NCBI GenBank assembly: GCA_001724025.1
Contig: MEDJ01000021.1
Location: forward strand, 124,001-188,000
DNA length: 64,000 nt
From: Acidobacteria bacterium SCN 69-37
GTDB lineage: Bacteria > Acidobacteriota > Vicinamibacteria > Vicinamibacterales > SCN-69-37
Direction of reading: 5' to 3'
In this document: positions 55,469 through 64,000 of the stretch, piece after piece
Position numbering within the stretch: the stretch's first letter is position 1
How the letters are laid out: the number at the start of each line of letters is the position of its first letter
Made by a program: the position numbers and the translations under genes
The notes under the pieces: model-generated
Databases searched by the model: none
What the model was told of the DNA's origin: nothing
What the model saw: the letters and a program-made list of their open reading frames with translations, nothing else

Positions 55469-58400
55469 CGGGACTCTCCAGACAGGGGACGACTGGTGCG
55501 CTGCCTGTCGAGCGCACGCCGCTGACGAGCCATGCGATCCCGGATCCCCGCGTCGCGCGCCACCTCGTCGCGCCCCTCGGTCCGCGACAGCCGCGCTGCC
55601 AGGCTCCGGACCGTCGGGTGCTGAAACAGATCGAGCATCGTCACCGGCTGCTGCAGGGTCTCCTGCACGCGCCGCTGCACCTGCGCCAGCAGGAGCGAGT
55701 GCCCGCCCAGATCGAAGAAATTGCCATCGACAGGGACGTCGGGCAGGTGTAGCACCTCGGCCCAGATCGCCGCCAGGCGGCTCTCCATGGACGTGGAAGG
55801 CGGGGCTCCGGCGGTTGCCGTCGAGACCGGGGACGGCGCCGGCAGGGCACGACGATCGATCTTGCCGTTCGGCGTGAGCGGCAGCGCCTCGATCGTGACG
55901 ATATACGCCGGGACCATATACGGGGGCAGGTGCCGCCTGGCGTGGCCACGCACGGCCTCGATCAGCGTCCCCGTGTCGGCCGATCGATCGTCAGCCACGA
56001 CGTACGCCGCCAGCACGGCATCGTCGCCCTGCACCGATCGGACCACCGTGGCCACCTGGCGAACGCCGGCGCACCGCGCGAGCACGGCTTCCACCTCGCC
56101 CAGCTCGATGCGGAAGCCCCGCACCTTCACCTGGCCATCCAGCCGGCCCAGGCACTCGAGCCGGCCGTCCTCGCGGAAGCGGGCCAGGTCGCCCGTGCGA
56201 TAGAGCCGCGCCCCCGGCTTGCCGCTGAACGGATCCGGGACGAACCGGCTCGCCGTCAGCTCCGGACGCTGGAAGTACCCGATCGCCACGCCGTCGCCGC
56301 CGATGAACAGCTCTCCCGGTACGCCGATCGGCACGGGCCGCCGACGGTCGTCGAGAACGTACACCTGTGTGTTGGCAATCGGCCGGCCGATGCTCACGAC
56401 CTCGTCACCGCCGGCCTCGACCCGCGCGATCGTCGACCAGATAGTCGTTTCGGTCGGGCCGTACATGTTCCACACCGCACCCGTCGCCGCACACAGACGA
56501 CGCGCGAGATCGGGCGGCATCGCCTCACCGCCGCAGAGGACCGTCAGCCCGGAGTCGCCCTCCCACCCATCGTCCAGTAGGAGGCGCCAGGTGGCCGGCG
56601 TCGCCTGCATCACGGTAATCGCCTGCGTGGCGAGCAGCCGCGCGATTCGCGCCGGGTCGACGGCGTCATCGCGCGAGGCCACGACCACACGAGCGCCAAC
56701 GGACAACGGCAGACAGATCTCGAGTCCGGCAATGTCGAACGACAGCGTCGTCACAGCCAGCAGGCGGTCGGTCTCGCGCATGCCCGGCTCACGCGCCATG
56801 CTCAGCAGGAAATTGAGGAACGCCCGGTGCGGGATCTCGACGCCCTTGGGACGCCCCGTCGATCCCGACGTGTACAGCACGTAGGCCCGATCGTCCAGCG
56901 TCGGCGATCCGATGGCCCCCGCGTCGTCGATGTCGTCATCAACTGCGTCCGAATCGTCGAGGCAGATGACTGTCACGCCATCTGGTACGTGCGCCAGCAA
57001 CGTCCGCTCCGACAGCACCACCGTCGTCGTCGAGTCCTGCACCATGTAGGCGAGCCGATCGGCAGGAAACGCCGGATCGAGCGGCAGATAGGCGGCGCCC
57101 GCCATCATCACACCATAGACGGCCGCCACCATGTCACTCGACCGGTGCAGGCACAGGCCGACGATGCGCGCCGGACCGAGATCGAGACGCGACAGCGTGC
57201 GGGCAATCGCCCGCGCGCGCCGGTGCAGGGTCGCGTACGTCGTCTCGACGCCGTCAGCGACCACGGCCACGGCGTCAGGCTGTGCCTGTGCCCGGGCGTC
57301 GAACAATGTGACGACCGTCTCCCCCGCCGGCAGCGGGTCCGCTGTCGCGTTCCAGGCAGTCACGATCGTGTGCCGCTCCCGATCGTCGAGCAGATCGATG
57401 TCATCGATACGGCACGACGGTGCGGCCACCACCGCATCGAGCACGCGCACGTAGTGCGCCATCAGCCTGGCAATCGTGGCCTCGTCGAACAGGTGCCGAT
57501 CGAAGGACACGGCCATCCCGTTCTGCGCCGGGTCCGGCTGCTCGGTCTCGACAACGATGTTGAGATCGAACTGGATGCCGGGCATGTGGAGACGAACCGG
57601 CTCGGCGTGGAGTCCCGGCAGGCGGATCGGTTCGACCGGTGCGTTCAACACGTTGAACAGCACCTGGAAGAACGGCGTCCGGCCATCGCGCGCCGGCTTC
57701 AGCACCGACACGAGGTGATCGAACGACACGTCCTGATTGGCGTACGCATCGAGCGCCACCTGGCGGACACGCGCCAGCAGCTCATCGAACGTCTGCGATC
57801 CCGACATGTCGGTCCGGAGCACCAGCGTATTGACGAACATGCCCACGACCTGCTCCACGTCGCGCACGGGCCTGCTGCTGATGGGCGTCCCGACCGTCAC
57901 GTCGGTCGTGCCGGTATACCGCGACTGGACGATCTTCCACGCCGCCACGAGCACCATGAACAGCGTCGCGTGGCGCGCGGCCGCCAGATCCCGGAGACGG
58001 GCCAGCAGTGGCGCCGGCAGCGGTGACCACGACCAGCCCGGACGTCCGTCCGCGATCGGTGTTCGCGCACGATCGGCAGGAAGCTCGACCACCGTCAGGT
58101 CCGCGAGTTGCCGACGCCAGTAATCGACCGGCGCCTGCAGGCGCGGTCCATCGATCCACGCCCGCTGCGCCACGGCGTAGTCGACGTACTGCACCGGCAG
58201 TGACGGCAGTTCGATGGGCTGACCCTGCACGAACGCGGTGTAGAGCCGGCAGAACTCACCCGTGAGGATCGTCATCGACCAGTGATCCGACACGAGGTGA
58301 TGCATCGACACCACCGAGACGTGATGATCCTCGGCGAGACGAAGCAGGCAGACGCGCCAGAGTGGCCCACGTTCGATGTCGAACGGACGCGCCATGTATT

Positions 58401-58935
58401 CGAGTGCGCGCGTCCTGATGAGCGCCTCGTGCTCGTCGACGGGACTCGCCGACAGATCCTGCTGATCGAACTCGAGCGCGGCCGACGGCAGGACGCGCAT
58501 GACCGGCTGCCCGTCGACCGTGGTGAACACGGTCCGCAGCGCCTCGTGCCTGGCGACGAGCGCGGTCCAGACGCGCGCCTGGACCTCCGGGACGAGCCGG
58601 CCGCGCAGCCGCAGGGCACCGCCGATGTTGTAGGCCGCCGATTCCGGGGACAACTGGTGCAGGAACCAGATCCGTTCCTGCGCCACGGCGAGCGGAATCG
58701 GATTCTGCCGACTGACGGGCGACAGGCTCAACGGCGCGTCCGTGGCCGCACGCTCGAGGAGATAGGCCAGGATGGCCGGCTTCTGCGCCTGCAGCGTTTC
58801 GCGCAATTCGGGCGTCACGACACCTGTCGGTGCCGAGAGCCGCAGTCGATCGCCGACGACCGTGAGCGAGATCCCGCGTGCTTCGAGATCGCGCACCAGC
58901 ACGGCCCCCGACTCCTGTCCCCGCGCGCCCGTCAT
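55465..58935 (-). CDS. NRPS elongation module: docking-C-A-T, predicted glycine-activating
   Basis: This 1156-residue protein has a TubC-like docking region (about 12-65), then a C domain with 'SMHHLVSDHWSMT' (near 211-223), in which the final Gly of HHxxxDG is His. The A domain pocket reads D-I-L-Q-L-G-M-I-W-K from 'LSFDIAGLEICLPL', 'TVMQATPATWRLL', 'TVLCGG', 'VWNMYGPTETTIW' and the C-terminal Lys of 'PNGKIDRR'. This matches glycine-type codes as I recall them. A T domain ('FFDLGGHSLLLAQV') follows, and the tail ends 'RDRMARQRRALDRQR', a helix shared with the other C-A-T protein. The stop overlaps the PKS start (TTGA). Confidence 0.9.
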   Translation of the reverse strand: MTGARGQESGAVLVRDLEARGISLTVVGDRLRLSAPTGVVTPELRETLQAQKPAILAYLLERAATDAPLSLSPVSRQNPIPLAVAQERIWFLHQLSPESAAYNIGGALRLRGRLVPEVQARVWTALVARHEALRTVFTTVDGQPVMRVLPSAALEFDQQDLSASPVDEHEALIRTRALEYMARPFDIERGPLWRVCLLRLAEDHHVSVVSMHHLVSDHWSMTILTGEFCRLYTAFVQGQPIELPSLPVQYVDYAVAQRAWIDGPRLQAPVDYWRRQLADLTVVELPADRARTPIADGRPGWSWSPLPAPLLARLRDLAAARHATLFMVLVAAWKIVQSRYTGTTDVTVGTPISSRPVRDVEQVVGMFVNTLVLRTDMSGSQTFDELLARVRQVALDAYANQDVSFDHLVSVLKPARDGRTPFFQVLFNVLNAPVEPIRLPGLHAEPVRLHMPGIQFDLNIVVETEQPDPAQNGMAVSFDRHLFDEATIARLMAHYVRVLDAVVAAPSCRIDDIDLLDDRERHTIVTAWNATADPLPAGETVVTLFDARAQAQPDAVAVVADGVETTYATLHRRARAIARTLSRLDLGPARIVGLCLHRSSDMVAAVYGVMMAGAAYLPLDPAFPADRLAYMVQDSTTTVVLSERTLLAHVPDGVTVICLDDSDAVDDDIDDAGAIGSPTLDDRAYVLYTSGSTGRPKGVEIPHRAFLNFLLSMAREPGMRETDRLLAVTTLSFDIAGLEICLPLSVGARVVVASRDDAVDPARIARLLATQAITVMQATPATWRLLLDDGWEGDSGLTVLCGGEAMPPDLARRLCAATGAVWNMYGPTETTIWSTIARVEAGGDEVVSIGRPIANTQVYVLDDRRRPVPIGVPGELFIGGDGVAIGYFQRPELTASRFVPDPFSGKPGARLYRTGDLARFREDGRLECLGRLDGQVKVRGFRIELGEVEAVLARCAGVRQVATVVRSVQGDDAVLAAYVVADDRSADTGTLIEAVRGHARRHLPPYMVPAYIVTIEALPLTPNGKIDRRALPAPSPVSTATAGAPPSTSMESRLAAIWAEVLHLPDVPVDGNFFDLGGHSLLLAQVQRRVQETLQQPVTMLDLFQHPTVRSLAARLSRTEGRDEVARDAGIRDRMARQRRALDRQRTSRPLSGESR

Positions 58936-58980
58936 CGCACACCCGTCACCGCGGCCGGTCCCGGCACCCGGGCCGTGCGG

Positions 58981-59217
58981 TCACGCATCGCGGCCCGCCG
59001 TGCCACGGGTCCCCTCGTCGGCCTGCCGGATCGCGATCGGTCGCATGTCCGTCCATGCCTCGCGAATGAAGGCGAGGCAGTGATCTTCCGATCCGCGGCA
59101 GCCCGCATCGACCCAGCCGTCGGCATCGGGCAGGAACGACGGCTGCAGGCTGTACTGCCCCGCCTCGTTCACGACGACCCGGTATTCGACGGGTTGCTGA
59201 TCCGCCATCTGTTCCAT
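58981..59217 (-). CDS. MbtH-like NRPS accessory protein
   Basis: This 78-residue protein matches MbtH-like proteins, which bind A domains and aid adenylation. 'YRVVVNEAGQYSLQP', 'ADGWVDAGCRGSEDHCL' and 'AFIREAWTDMRP' cover the conserved blocks. In the usual S-x-W-P motif the Trp is Gln here ('SLQP'); the other two conserved Trp residues are present. In known complexes that Trp is part of the cleft that takes an A-domain side chain, so contact may be altered. It lies between the two NRPS C-A-T genes, 95 bp from the preceding stop and 45 bp from the next start. Confidence 0.85.
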   Translation of the reverse strand: MEQMADQQPVEYRVVVNEAGQYSLQPSFLPDADGWVDAGCRGSEDHCLAFIREAWTDMRPIAIRQADEGTRGTAGRDA

Positions 59218-59312
59218 CCCACGCCACGCCTGGTAATCCCGGCGTTCCTCCTGTCAGGGCCGGGCCCGCTACCGACCGGCAGTATAGCCGGCGGCGTGCG
59301 GCCCCTGTGACC

Positions 59313-62300
59313 TCACGGCTCTGAATCCACGGCCGCCGGCCGTCGTCGCCCGAGCGCGGCACGCTGCCGATCCATCCGGTCCCGCGCCAGCGTCGCCGTC
59401 TGCGACGCCGCAACCGGCCCCGCCAGCCTGGCTGCCAGGCCGGCGACCGTCGGGGCCTCGAACAACTCCACCATCGAGATCTGCCGGCCGAAGACCTGCG
59501 TCACGCGGTTCTGCACCTGCGCCAGCAGCAGCGAGTGGCCGCCGAGATCGAAGAAGTTCGCATCGACGGGCACGCTCGCGACCTTCAAGACATCGGCCCA
59601 GATCCCGGCGACGTCACGCTCAGTGGCATTGGCCGGTGCGCGCGGCGGTACGCGCGCGGCGACGACCGGTGCGGGCAGGGCCTGGCGATCGACCTTGCCG
59701 TTCGGCGTGAGCGGCAGGACGTCAATCGGCACGCACACGGCCGGCACCATGTAGTCGGGCAGCGTGCGCCGCAGCGCCGCCCGGAGGCCGTCACCGTCGA
59801 TGGGCGCGTCAGCCACCAGGTACGCCACCAACTGGTCCTGCCCGGACTCGGCGGGCCGCATGGCCACAACGGCCTGTCGCACGCCCGGCTGCGTCAGCAA
59901 CGCCGCTTCGATCTCGCCCAGCTCGATCCGGAACCCGCGCAGCTTGACCTGGTGATCGCGTCGGCCCACGAATTCGATCTGGCCATCGCCCCGCATCCGC
60001 ACCAGGTCGCCCGTTCGATACAGCCGCTCCGGCGCGTCGCCCGTCACCGCGAGCGTCACGAACTTCTCGGCGGTGAGCGCCGGACGGTGACGGTAGCCAC
60101 GCGCCAGGCCCGCGCCGCCAATCCACAGTTCCCCGACGACGCCCGGAGGCGCGAGGACGCCGGGTGAGGTCATGACGTAGGCGGTCGTCTCGGCAATCGG
60201 ACGGCCGATCGTCAGCGGCGCCCCAGCCGTCACCCGTGTGAGCGTCGACCAGATCGTCGTCTCGGTCGGCCCGTACAGGTTCCACAACCCGGCGCCGGCG
60301 GTCAGCAGGCGATCGGCCAGATCGCGCGGCAGCGCTTCCCCGCCGCAGAGCATCTTCAGTCCGGGCTGTCCGGTCCACCCGGCTTCGAGCAGCAGCCGCC
60401 ACGTCGCGGGGGTGGCCTGAAGGATCGTCGCCCCGCTCTCGCGCAACAGGTCTGCGAGCGCGTGGCCGTCGATCGCCGTGGCGCGGTCGGCCAGCACCAC
60501 GGTCCCGCCCACGGTCAGCGGCCCGTGCAGTTCGAGTCCCGCGATATCGAACGACAGCGTCGTCACCGCGACGAGGCGGTCGGACGGACCGATGCCTGGA
60601 TCGGCGTGCATCGATCGCAGAAAGTTGACGAGCGCCGCGTGGGTGATCTGGACGCCCTTCGGCTGCCCGGTCGATCCCGACGTATACAGCACGTACGCCA
60701 GGTGATCCGGCGTGATCGCGAGCGGCGGCTCGGTCGATGGCTGCGCCGCCAGTTCCGCCGTCGACGTATCGACGGGGAACAACTCGACGCCCGGCAGCGA
60801 CAGCCCCCGCAGGTGCGACTGCGTCAGGATCAACGTCAGGCCGGCGTCGATCGCCATGTAGGTCAGTCGATCCGCAGGAAACGCCGGGTCGAGCGGCACG
60901 TACGCGCCACCGGCCTTCAGAACCGCCAGCACCGCGATGACCATCTCTGCGGATCGATCCATCCAGATGCCGACGAGCGCATCGGGGCCGACGCCGCGCG
61001 CGCGCAGCACCCATGCCAGCTGATTCGCGCGGGCATCGAGCGCTGCATACGTCAATCGTTCTGCGCCGAACCGCAGGGCCTCGTTCGCTGGCGTTCGCGC
61101 CACCTGGGCAACGAACAGCGCCGGCACGGTGGACGCTGCGCCGGCCGGCAGCGACGGCCCCCGGGCCGCGGCGCGCACTTCTTCCAGCCCCGTGCCCGGG
61201 CCCACGAGTGGCACATCTCCCATCCGCACGTCCGGCGTCGTCACGAACGCCTCGAGCATCACGCGATAGTGATCGGCCAGGCGCGCGATCTGCGCCTCGT
61301 CGAACAGGTCGGTGGCGTATTCGAGCCGCACACCGAACCCCTCGGAATGATCGAACACGTCGACGGCGAGATCGAAACGGGCCGTGCCTGTCGGCACCTC
61401 CACGACCTCGGCCTCGAGCGCGTCGAGATCCAGGTGCGTCACGCGGCTGCCGTGCAGCACGAGCATGACCTGGAACAGCGGCGACGTCTCGCGCGTGCGC
61501 GGCGGCGCCAGGAGATCGACCAGCACGTCGAACGGCATCTCCTGGTGCGCATAGGCGGCCGCCGCCATCGGCCTGACGCGCGCCAGAACCTCGCGCAGAG
61601 TCGGATCGCCCGACAGATCCCCCCGCATCACGAGGTTGTTCGCGAAGAACCCGACCATCGCCGCGGCCTCGGCCCGATGGCGGTTGGCGATCGCCGTGCC
61701 CACCGGTACATCCGTCTCCCCTGTGTACCGCGCAATCAACGCCTGGAAGGCCGCAAGAATCACCATGTACGGTGTTCCGCCTTCACGACGAGCCAGCGTC
61801 CGCACGGCGTCGCTCAGATCGCGCGGCAGGACCGCGGCGACGGTCGCGCCCCGGCCCGATGGGGCCTGACTGCGCCGGCGATCCGAGGGCAGTTGGATCA
61901 CGGCCAGCGGGGCCCGCAACTGTTCGCGCCAGAACGCACGCGCCTCGTCGATCGCGCCGCTCGTCAGCCACTGCTGCTGCCACGTGACGTAGTCGACGTA
62001 CTGCACGGGCAGATCCGGCAGCCCGTGCGGCTGCCCGTGGCGCGCCGCGCGATAGATCACCTCGATCTCCCGGAGCAGGATCCCCACCGAGACGCCATCC
62101 GCGACGAGGTGATCGACGACGAACGTGAAGACGTGATGGGCGGGCGCGACATGAATCAGCGCGGCCCGCAGCAGCGGCGGCGTGGCCATGTCGAACGGCC
62201 GCCGCGCGAACGCCACGAGCCACGCCCGGATCGCCTCGTCCTGCGCCGCCGGCTCGAACGTCGAGACGTCGAATCGTTCGAGCGCCAGGGTCACGGCCGC

Positions 62301-62735
62301 GGCCACGCGACACACGGGGGCGCCGTCGACGGCCAGCAGGGCTGTGCGGAGACTCTCGTGGCGCCGCACCACTTCCGCGATCGCGTACTCCAGCGCGGCC
62401 ACGTCCAGGGGGCCGCGCAGCCGGAATGCCGCCACCACGTTGTAGGCCGCACTGTCCGGATCGAACTGACGCAGGAACCAGAGCCGCTGCTGCGCGTGCG
62501 AGACCGGCATGGCCATCGTGCGCGGGACGGGGCGGATGCCCGCCTCGGCCTCGCGCTGCGCCTCGGCCCTGGCGCGCAGATGCGCCTTGATCGCGTCTCG
62601 CGATCCGGCCAGTTCCTCGCGAAGCTCGGCCGTCAGCGCGCCGCGCGGGGCGTTGACCGCGAGACGGTCGCCGTCGATCGTCAGGCGGATGTCGGCCGCC
62701 CGCAGACGCGCGAACAGCGGCTCCAGATCCGTCAC
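59313..62735 (-). CDS. NRPS elongation module: docking-C-A-T, predicted glycine-activating
   Basis: From GTG 62735, overlapping the upstream PKS stop (GTGA) with GGAGGAG nearby, this is a 1140-residue protein. A TubC-like docking domain (1-58) precedes a C domain with 'VVDHLVADGVS' (208-216), where the first His of HHxxxDG is Asp but the catalytic second His remains. The A-domain pocket reads D-I-L-Q-L-G-L-I-W-K, a glycine-type code as I recall it. The T domain has 'FFDLGGHSLLLAQV' and the tail 'RDRMDRQRAALGRRR'. It receives the acyl chain from the reducing PKS and adds the first amino acid visible in the window. Confidence 0.9.
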   Translation of the reverse strand: MTDLEPLFARLRAADIRLTIDGDRLAVNAPRGALTAELREELAGSRDAIKAHLRARAEAQREAEAGIRPVPRTMAMPVSHAQQRLWFLRQFDPDSAAYNVVAAFRLRGPLDVAALEYAIAEVVRRHESLRTALLAVDGAPVCRVAAAVTLALERFDVSTFEPAAQDEAIRAWLVAFARRPFDMATPPLLRAALIHVAPAHHVFTFVVDHLVADGVSVGILLREIEVIYRAARHGQPHGLPDLPVQYVDYVTWQQQWLTSGAIDEARAFWREQLRAPLAVIQLPSDRRRSQAPSGRGATVAAVLPRDLSDAVRTLARREGGTPYMVILAAFQALIARYTGETDVPVGTAIANRHRAEAAAMVGFFANNLVMRGDLSGDPTLREVLARVRPMAAAAYAHQEMPFDVLVDLLAPPRTRETSPLFQVMLVLHGSRVTHLDLDALEAEVVEVPTGTARFDLAVDVFDHSEGFGVRLEYATDLFDEAQIARLADHYRVMLEAFVTTPDVRMGDVPLVGPGTGLEEVRAAARGPSLPAGAASTVPALFVAQVARTPANEALRFGAERLTYAALDARANQLAWVLRARGVGPDALVGIWMDRSAEMVIAVLAVLKAGGAYVPLDPAFPADRLTYMAIDAGLTLILTQSHLRGLSLPGVELFPVDTSTAELAAQPSTEPPLAITPDHLAYVLYTSGSTGQPKGVQITHAALVNFLRSMHADPGIGPSDRLVAVTTLSFDIAGLELHGPLTVGGTVVLADRATAIDGHALADLLRESGATILQATPATWRLLLEAGWTGQPGLKMLCGGEALPRDLADRLLTAGAGLWNLYGPTETTIWSTLTRVTAGAPLTIGRPIAETTAYVMTSPGVLAPPGVVGELWIGGAGLARGYRHRPALTAEKFVTLAVTGDAPERLYRTGDLVRMRGDGQIEFVGRRDHQVKLRGFRIELGEIEAALLTQPGVRQAVVAMRPAESGQDQLVAYLVADAPIDGDGLRAALRRTLPDYMVPAVCVPIDVLPLTPNGKVDRQALPAPVVAARVPPRAPANATERDVAGIWADVLKVASVPVDANFFDLGGHSLLLAQVQNRVTQVFGRQISMVELFEAPTVAGLAARLAGPVAASQTATLARDRMDRQRAALGRRRPAAVDSEP

Positions 62736-64000
62736 AGACTCATCTCCTCCCTGTCCGCCACCGCAGGCGACGAGGACGCGGCGTCGTCGAACAGCGCGGC
62801 AATCCCGTCGGCCATCGCGTGGATCGTGGGCCATTCGAACGCGGCCGTTGCCGGCACCGGACGCCCGACGATCGCCTGCATCCGGTTCCGCAGTTCCACG
62901 GCCGTCAGCGAATCGAGGCCCAGGCTGGTGAACGGTTCATCCGGATCGAGCGCGTCGATCGTCCCCGGCAGCCCCAGCACCGTGGCCAGTTGTCGCCGCA
63001 CGATAGCCACCAACTGCGCCCGGCGATCACCGGGAGTCAGAGCCGCCAGATCGACGCCAGCCGCCTGCGACGTCGCCGGCCCATGATCACCATCACTCGA
63101 CTGCCGTGCGGCCTCGACCAGCGGCCGGATCACCGGCGGCACGCGCGATCCGATCTGCGCCGCGAGGGTCGGCCAGTCGATCGGCGCGACAGTCACCTGC
63201 GTGCCGTTGTCGCGAACGACGAGATCCAGGGCCTGCACGCCTTCGGCAGGACTCAACGGCAGCAGGCCGAGCGTGCCGGCCCTGTCGACCGTGGCCCCTC
63301 GTGCCGCCATGCCGACCTCGCTCCACGCGCCCCAGCCGATGCTCAGACCCGGACGATCGCCTTCCCGCCGGTGGTGCGCCAGCGCATCGAGGAACGCGTT
63401 GGCCGCCACATAGTTGGCCTGCCCCGGTGCACCGAGCACCGCCGACATCGACGAGTACATGACGAAGAAGTCGGGGCGATCGCCGCGCGCGTCGATGGCC
63501 GTGTGCAGGCGCCAGGCCGCATCGGCCTTCGGCCCCATCACCGCCGCCAGCCGCGCCGCGGTCTGGCCCGTCAGCAGGCCGTCGTCGAGAACGCCGGCCG
63601 CGTGAATGACACCGCCGATCGCGTGCGATCCGACGGCGCCCATCAGGCGCGCGATCCCTTCCGGCGTCGAGACGTCAGCCGCAACAGGCACGACGTCGAC
63701 GCCGCGATCGCGCATCGCCGCCAGCGCCGCCTCGGTCTCACCGTCCGGCGCACGACGACCGACGAGCACCAGGCGACGCGCGCCCTCGTCAGCGAGCCAG
63801 CGCGCGGCGAGCCCGCCAATCCCCCGCAGGCCGCCCGTCACGACATAGGTCGCGTCCGGACGCACGACCGGATCGATCGGCGGCCACACGCTCGGGTGCC
63901 GGAAAACGACGCGTCCCACGTGGCGCGCCTGCGCCATATAGCGGAACGCGTCGGGCGCCCGCTCGAACGGGAACGTCGTGCAGGGCAGCCACGGCAGCGC
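62732..64000 (-). CDS. Type I PKS, C-terminal part (ER end-KR-ACP), truncated by the window
   Basis: The frame is open to the window edge at 64000, so the 5' part is missing. The first visible residues, 'FPFERAPDAFRYMAQARHVG', match the end of a PKS enoylreductase domain. A KR follows with 'YVVTGGLRGIGGLAARWL', an LDD motif in 'HAAGVLDDGLL' (B-type), and the active 'VMYSSMSAVLGAPGQANYVAAN'. The ACP has 'FTSLGLDSLTAVELRNRM'. The protein ends 'DREEMSL', nearly the same tail as the other PKS. An ER-bearing module implies a reduced acyl starter or extension, delivered to the glycine-adding NRPS encoded next. Confidence 0.9.
   Translation of the reverse strand, partial: ALPWLPCTTFPFERAPDAFRYMAQARHVGRVVFRHPSVWPPIDPVVRPDATYVVTGGLRGIGGLAARWLADEGARRLVLVGRRAPDGETEAALAAMRDRGVDVVPVAADVSTPEGIARLMGAVGSHAIGGVIHAAGVLDDGLLTGQTAARLAAVMGPKADAAWRLHTAIDARGDRPDFFVMYSSMSAVLGAPGQANYVAANAFLDALAHHRREGDRPGLSIGWGAWSEVGMAARGATVDRAGTLGLLPLSPAEGVQALDLVVRDNGTQVTVAPIDWPTLAAQIGSRVPPVIRPLVEAARQSSDGDHGPATSQAAGVDLAALTPGDRRAQLVAIVRRQLATVLGLPGTIDALDPDEPFTSLGLDSLTAVELRNRMQAIVGRPVPATAAFEWPTIHAMADGIAALFDDAASSSPAVADREEMSL

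Noticed and set aside
60462-63086. Plus-strand open frame of 874 codons
   Set aside because: It is antisense to the NRPS and PKS genes, Arg/His-rich and without a domain.

Overview
The window is high-GC DNA with tightly packed genes, many starting at GTG or TTG and overlapping the previous stop codon. The long Oar-type TonB receptor with a carboxypeptidase-like N-terminal domain, the CE1-type esterases, the DUF1593/Sde182-like proteins and the large NRPS/PKS operon together suggest a soil Acidobacteriota, perhaps the Vicinamibacteria. That is an inference from gene content: there is no rRNA or other marker here. I found no tRNA, rRNA, CRISPR array, insertion sequence or phage block.

Region 1 (1-15801) is a cell-surface polysaccharide cluster: a GT-C-like membrane glycosyltransferase of lower GC than its neighbours, two GT4 glycosyltransferases, an AsnB-type amidotransferase, a Wzx-type flippase, a Wzy/WaaL-type polymerase or ligase, a methyltransferase, two transglutaminase-like proteins lying tail to tail, and a WecA-type initiating transferase fused to the N-terminal half of a FlaA1/CapD protein. 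An FMN-type glutamate synthase-related protein follows. A Phd/PIN toxin-antitoxin pair (15864-16627) separates this region from the next.

Region 2 (16736-26594) is a nine-gene operon on the minus strand, read from a good promoter at 26566-26594: split transketolase (two genes), FGGY kinase, SorC-type regulator, DUF2291 protein, RbsA/RbsC/RbsB-like ABC importer and an L-fucose/arabinose-isomerase-family enzyme. It looks like import, isomerisation, phosphorylation and transketolase cleavage of an unidentified sugar; an apiose-like logic is one possibility. Region 3 (26679-40131) holds an Oar-type receptor, two tandem CE1-like esterases and four DUF1593 (nucleoside-hydrolase-like) secreted proteins. 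Near-identical 14-bp dyads related to TGCATATTCATGCA lie at the operon start and in the divergent control region 28296-28685, suggesting that regions 2 and 3 form one polymer-utilisation regulon.

Region 4 (40184-46697) is mixed housekeeping and accessory content: modB and modC without modA, a Tat-exported Gfo/Idh oxidoreductase, RNase HI with a C-terminal hybrid-binding domain, an XRE regulator, small unknown proteins and an NmrA-like oxidoreductase.

Region 5 (46746-64000, minus strand, running off the window) is a hybrid PKS-NRPS line in transcription order: a reducing PKS (ER end-KR-ACP), NRPS C-A-T, an MbtH-like protein, NRPS C-A-T, PKS KS-AT-KR-ACP, NRPS C-A-T-TE. All three adenylation pockets read close to the glycine-type code, and the terminal thioesterase has cysteine in place of the nucleophilic serine. 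The predicted core is acyl-Gly-(4-amino-3-hydroxybutyryl)-Gly; the start of the line lies outside the window.
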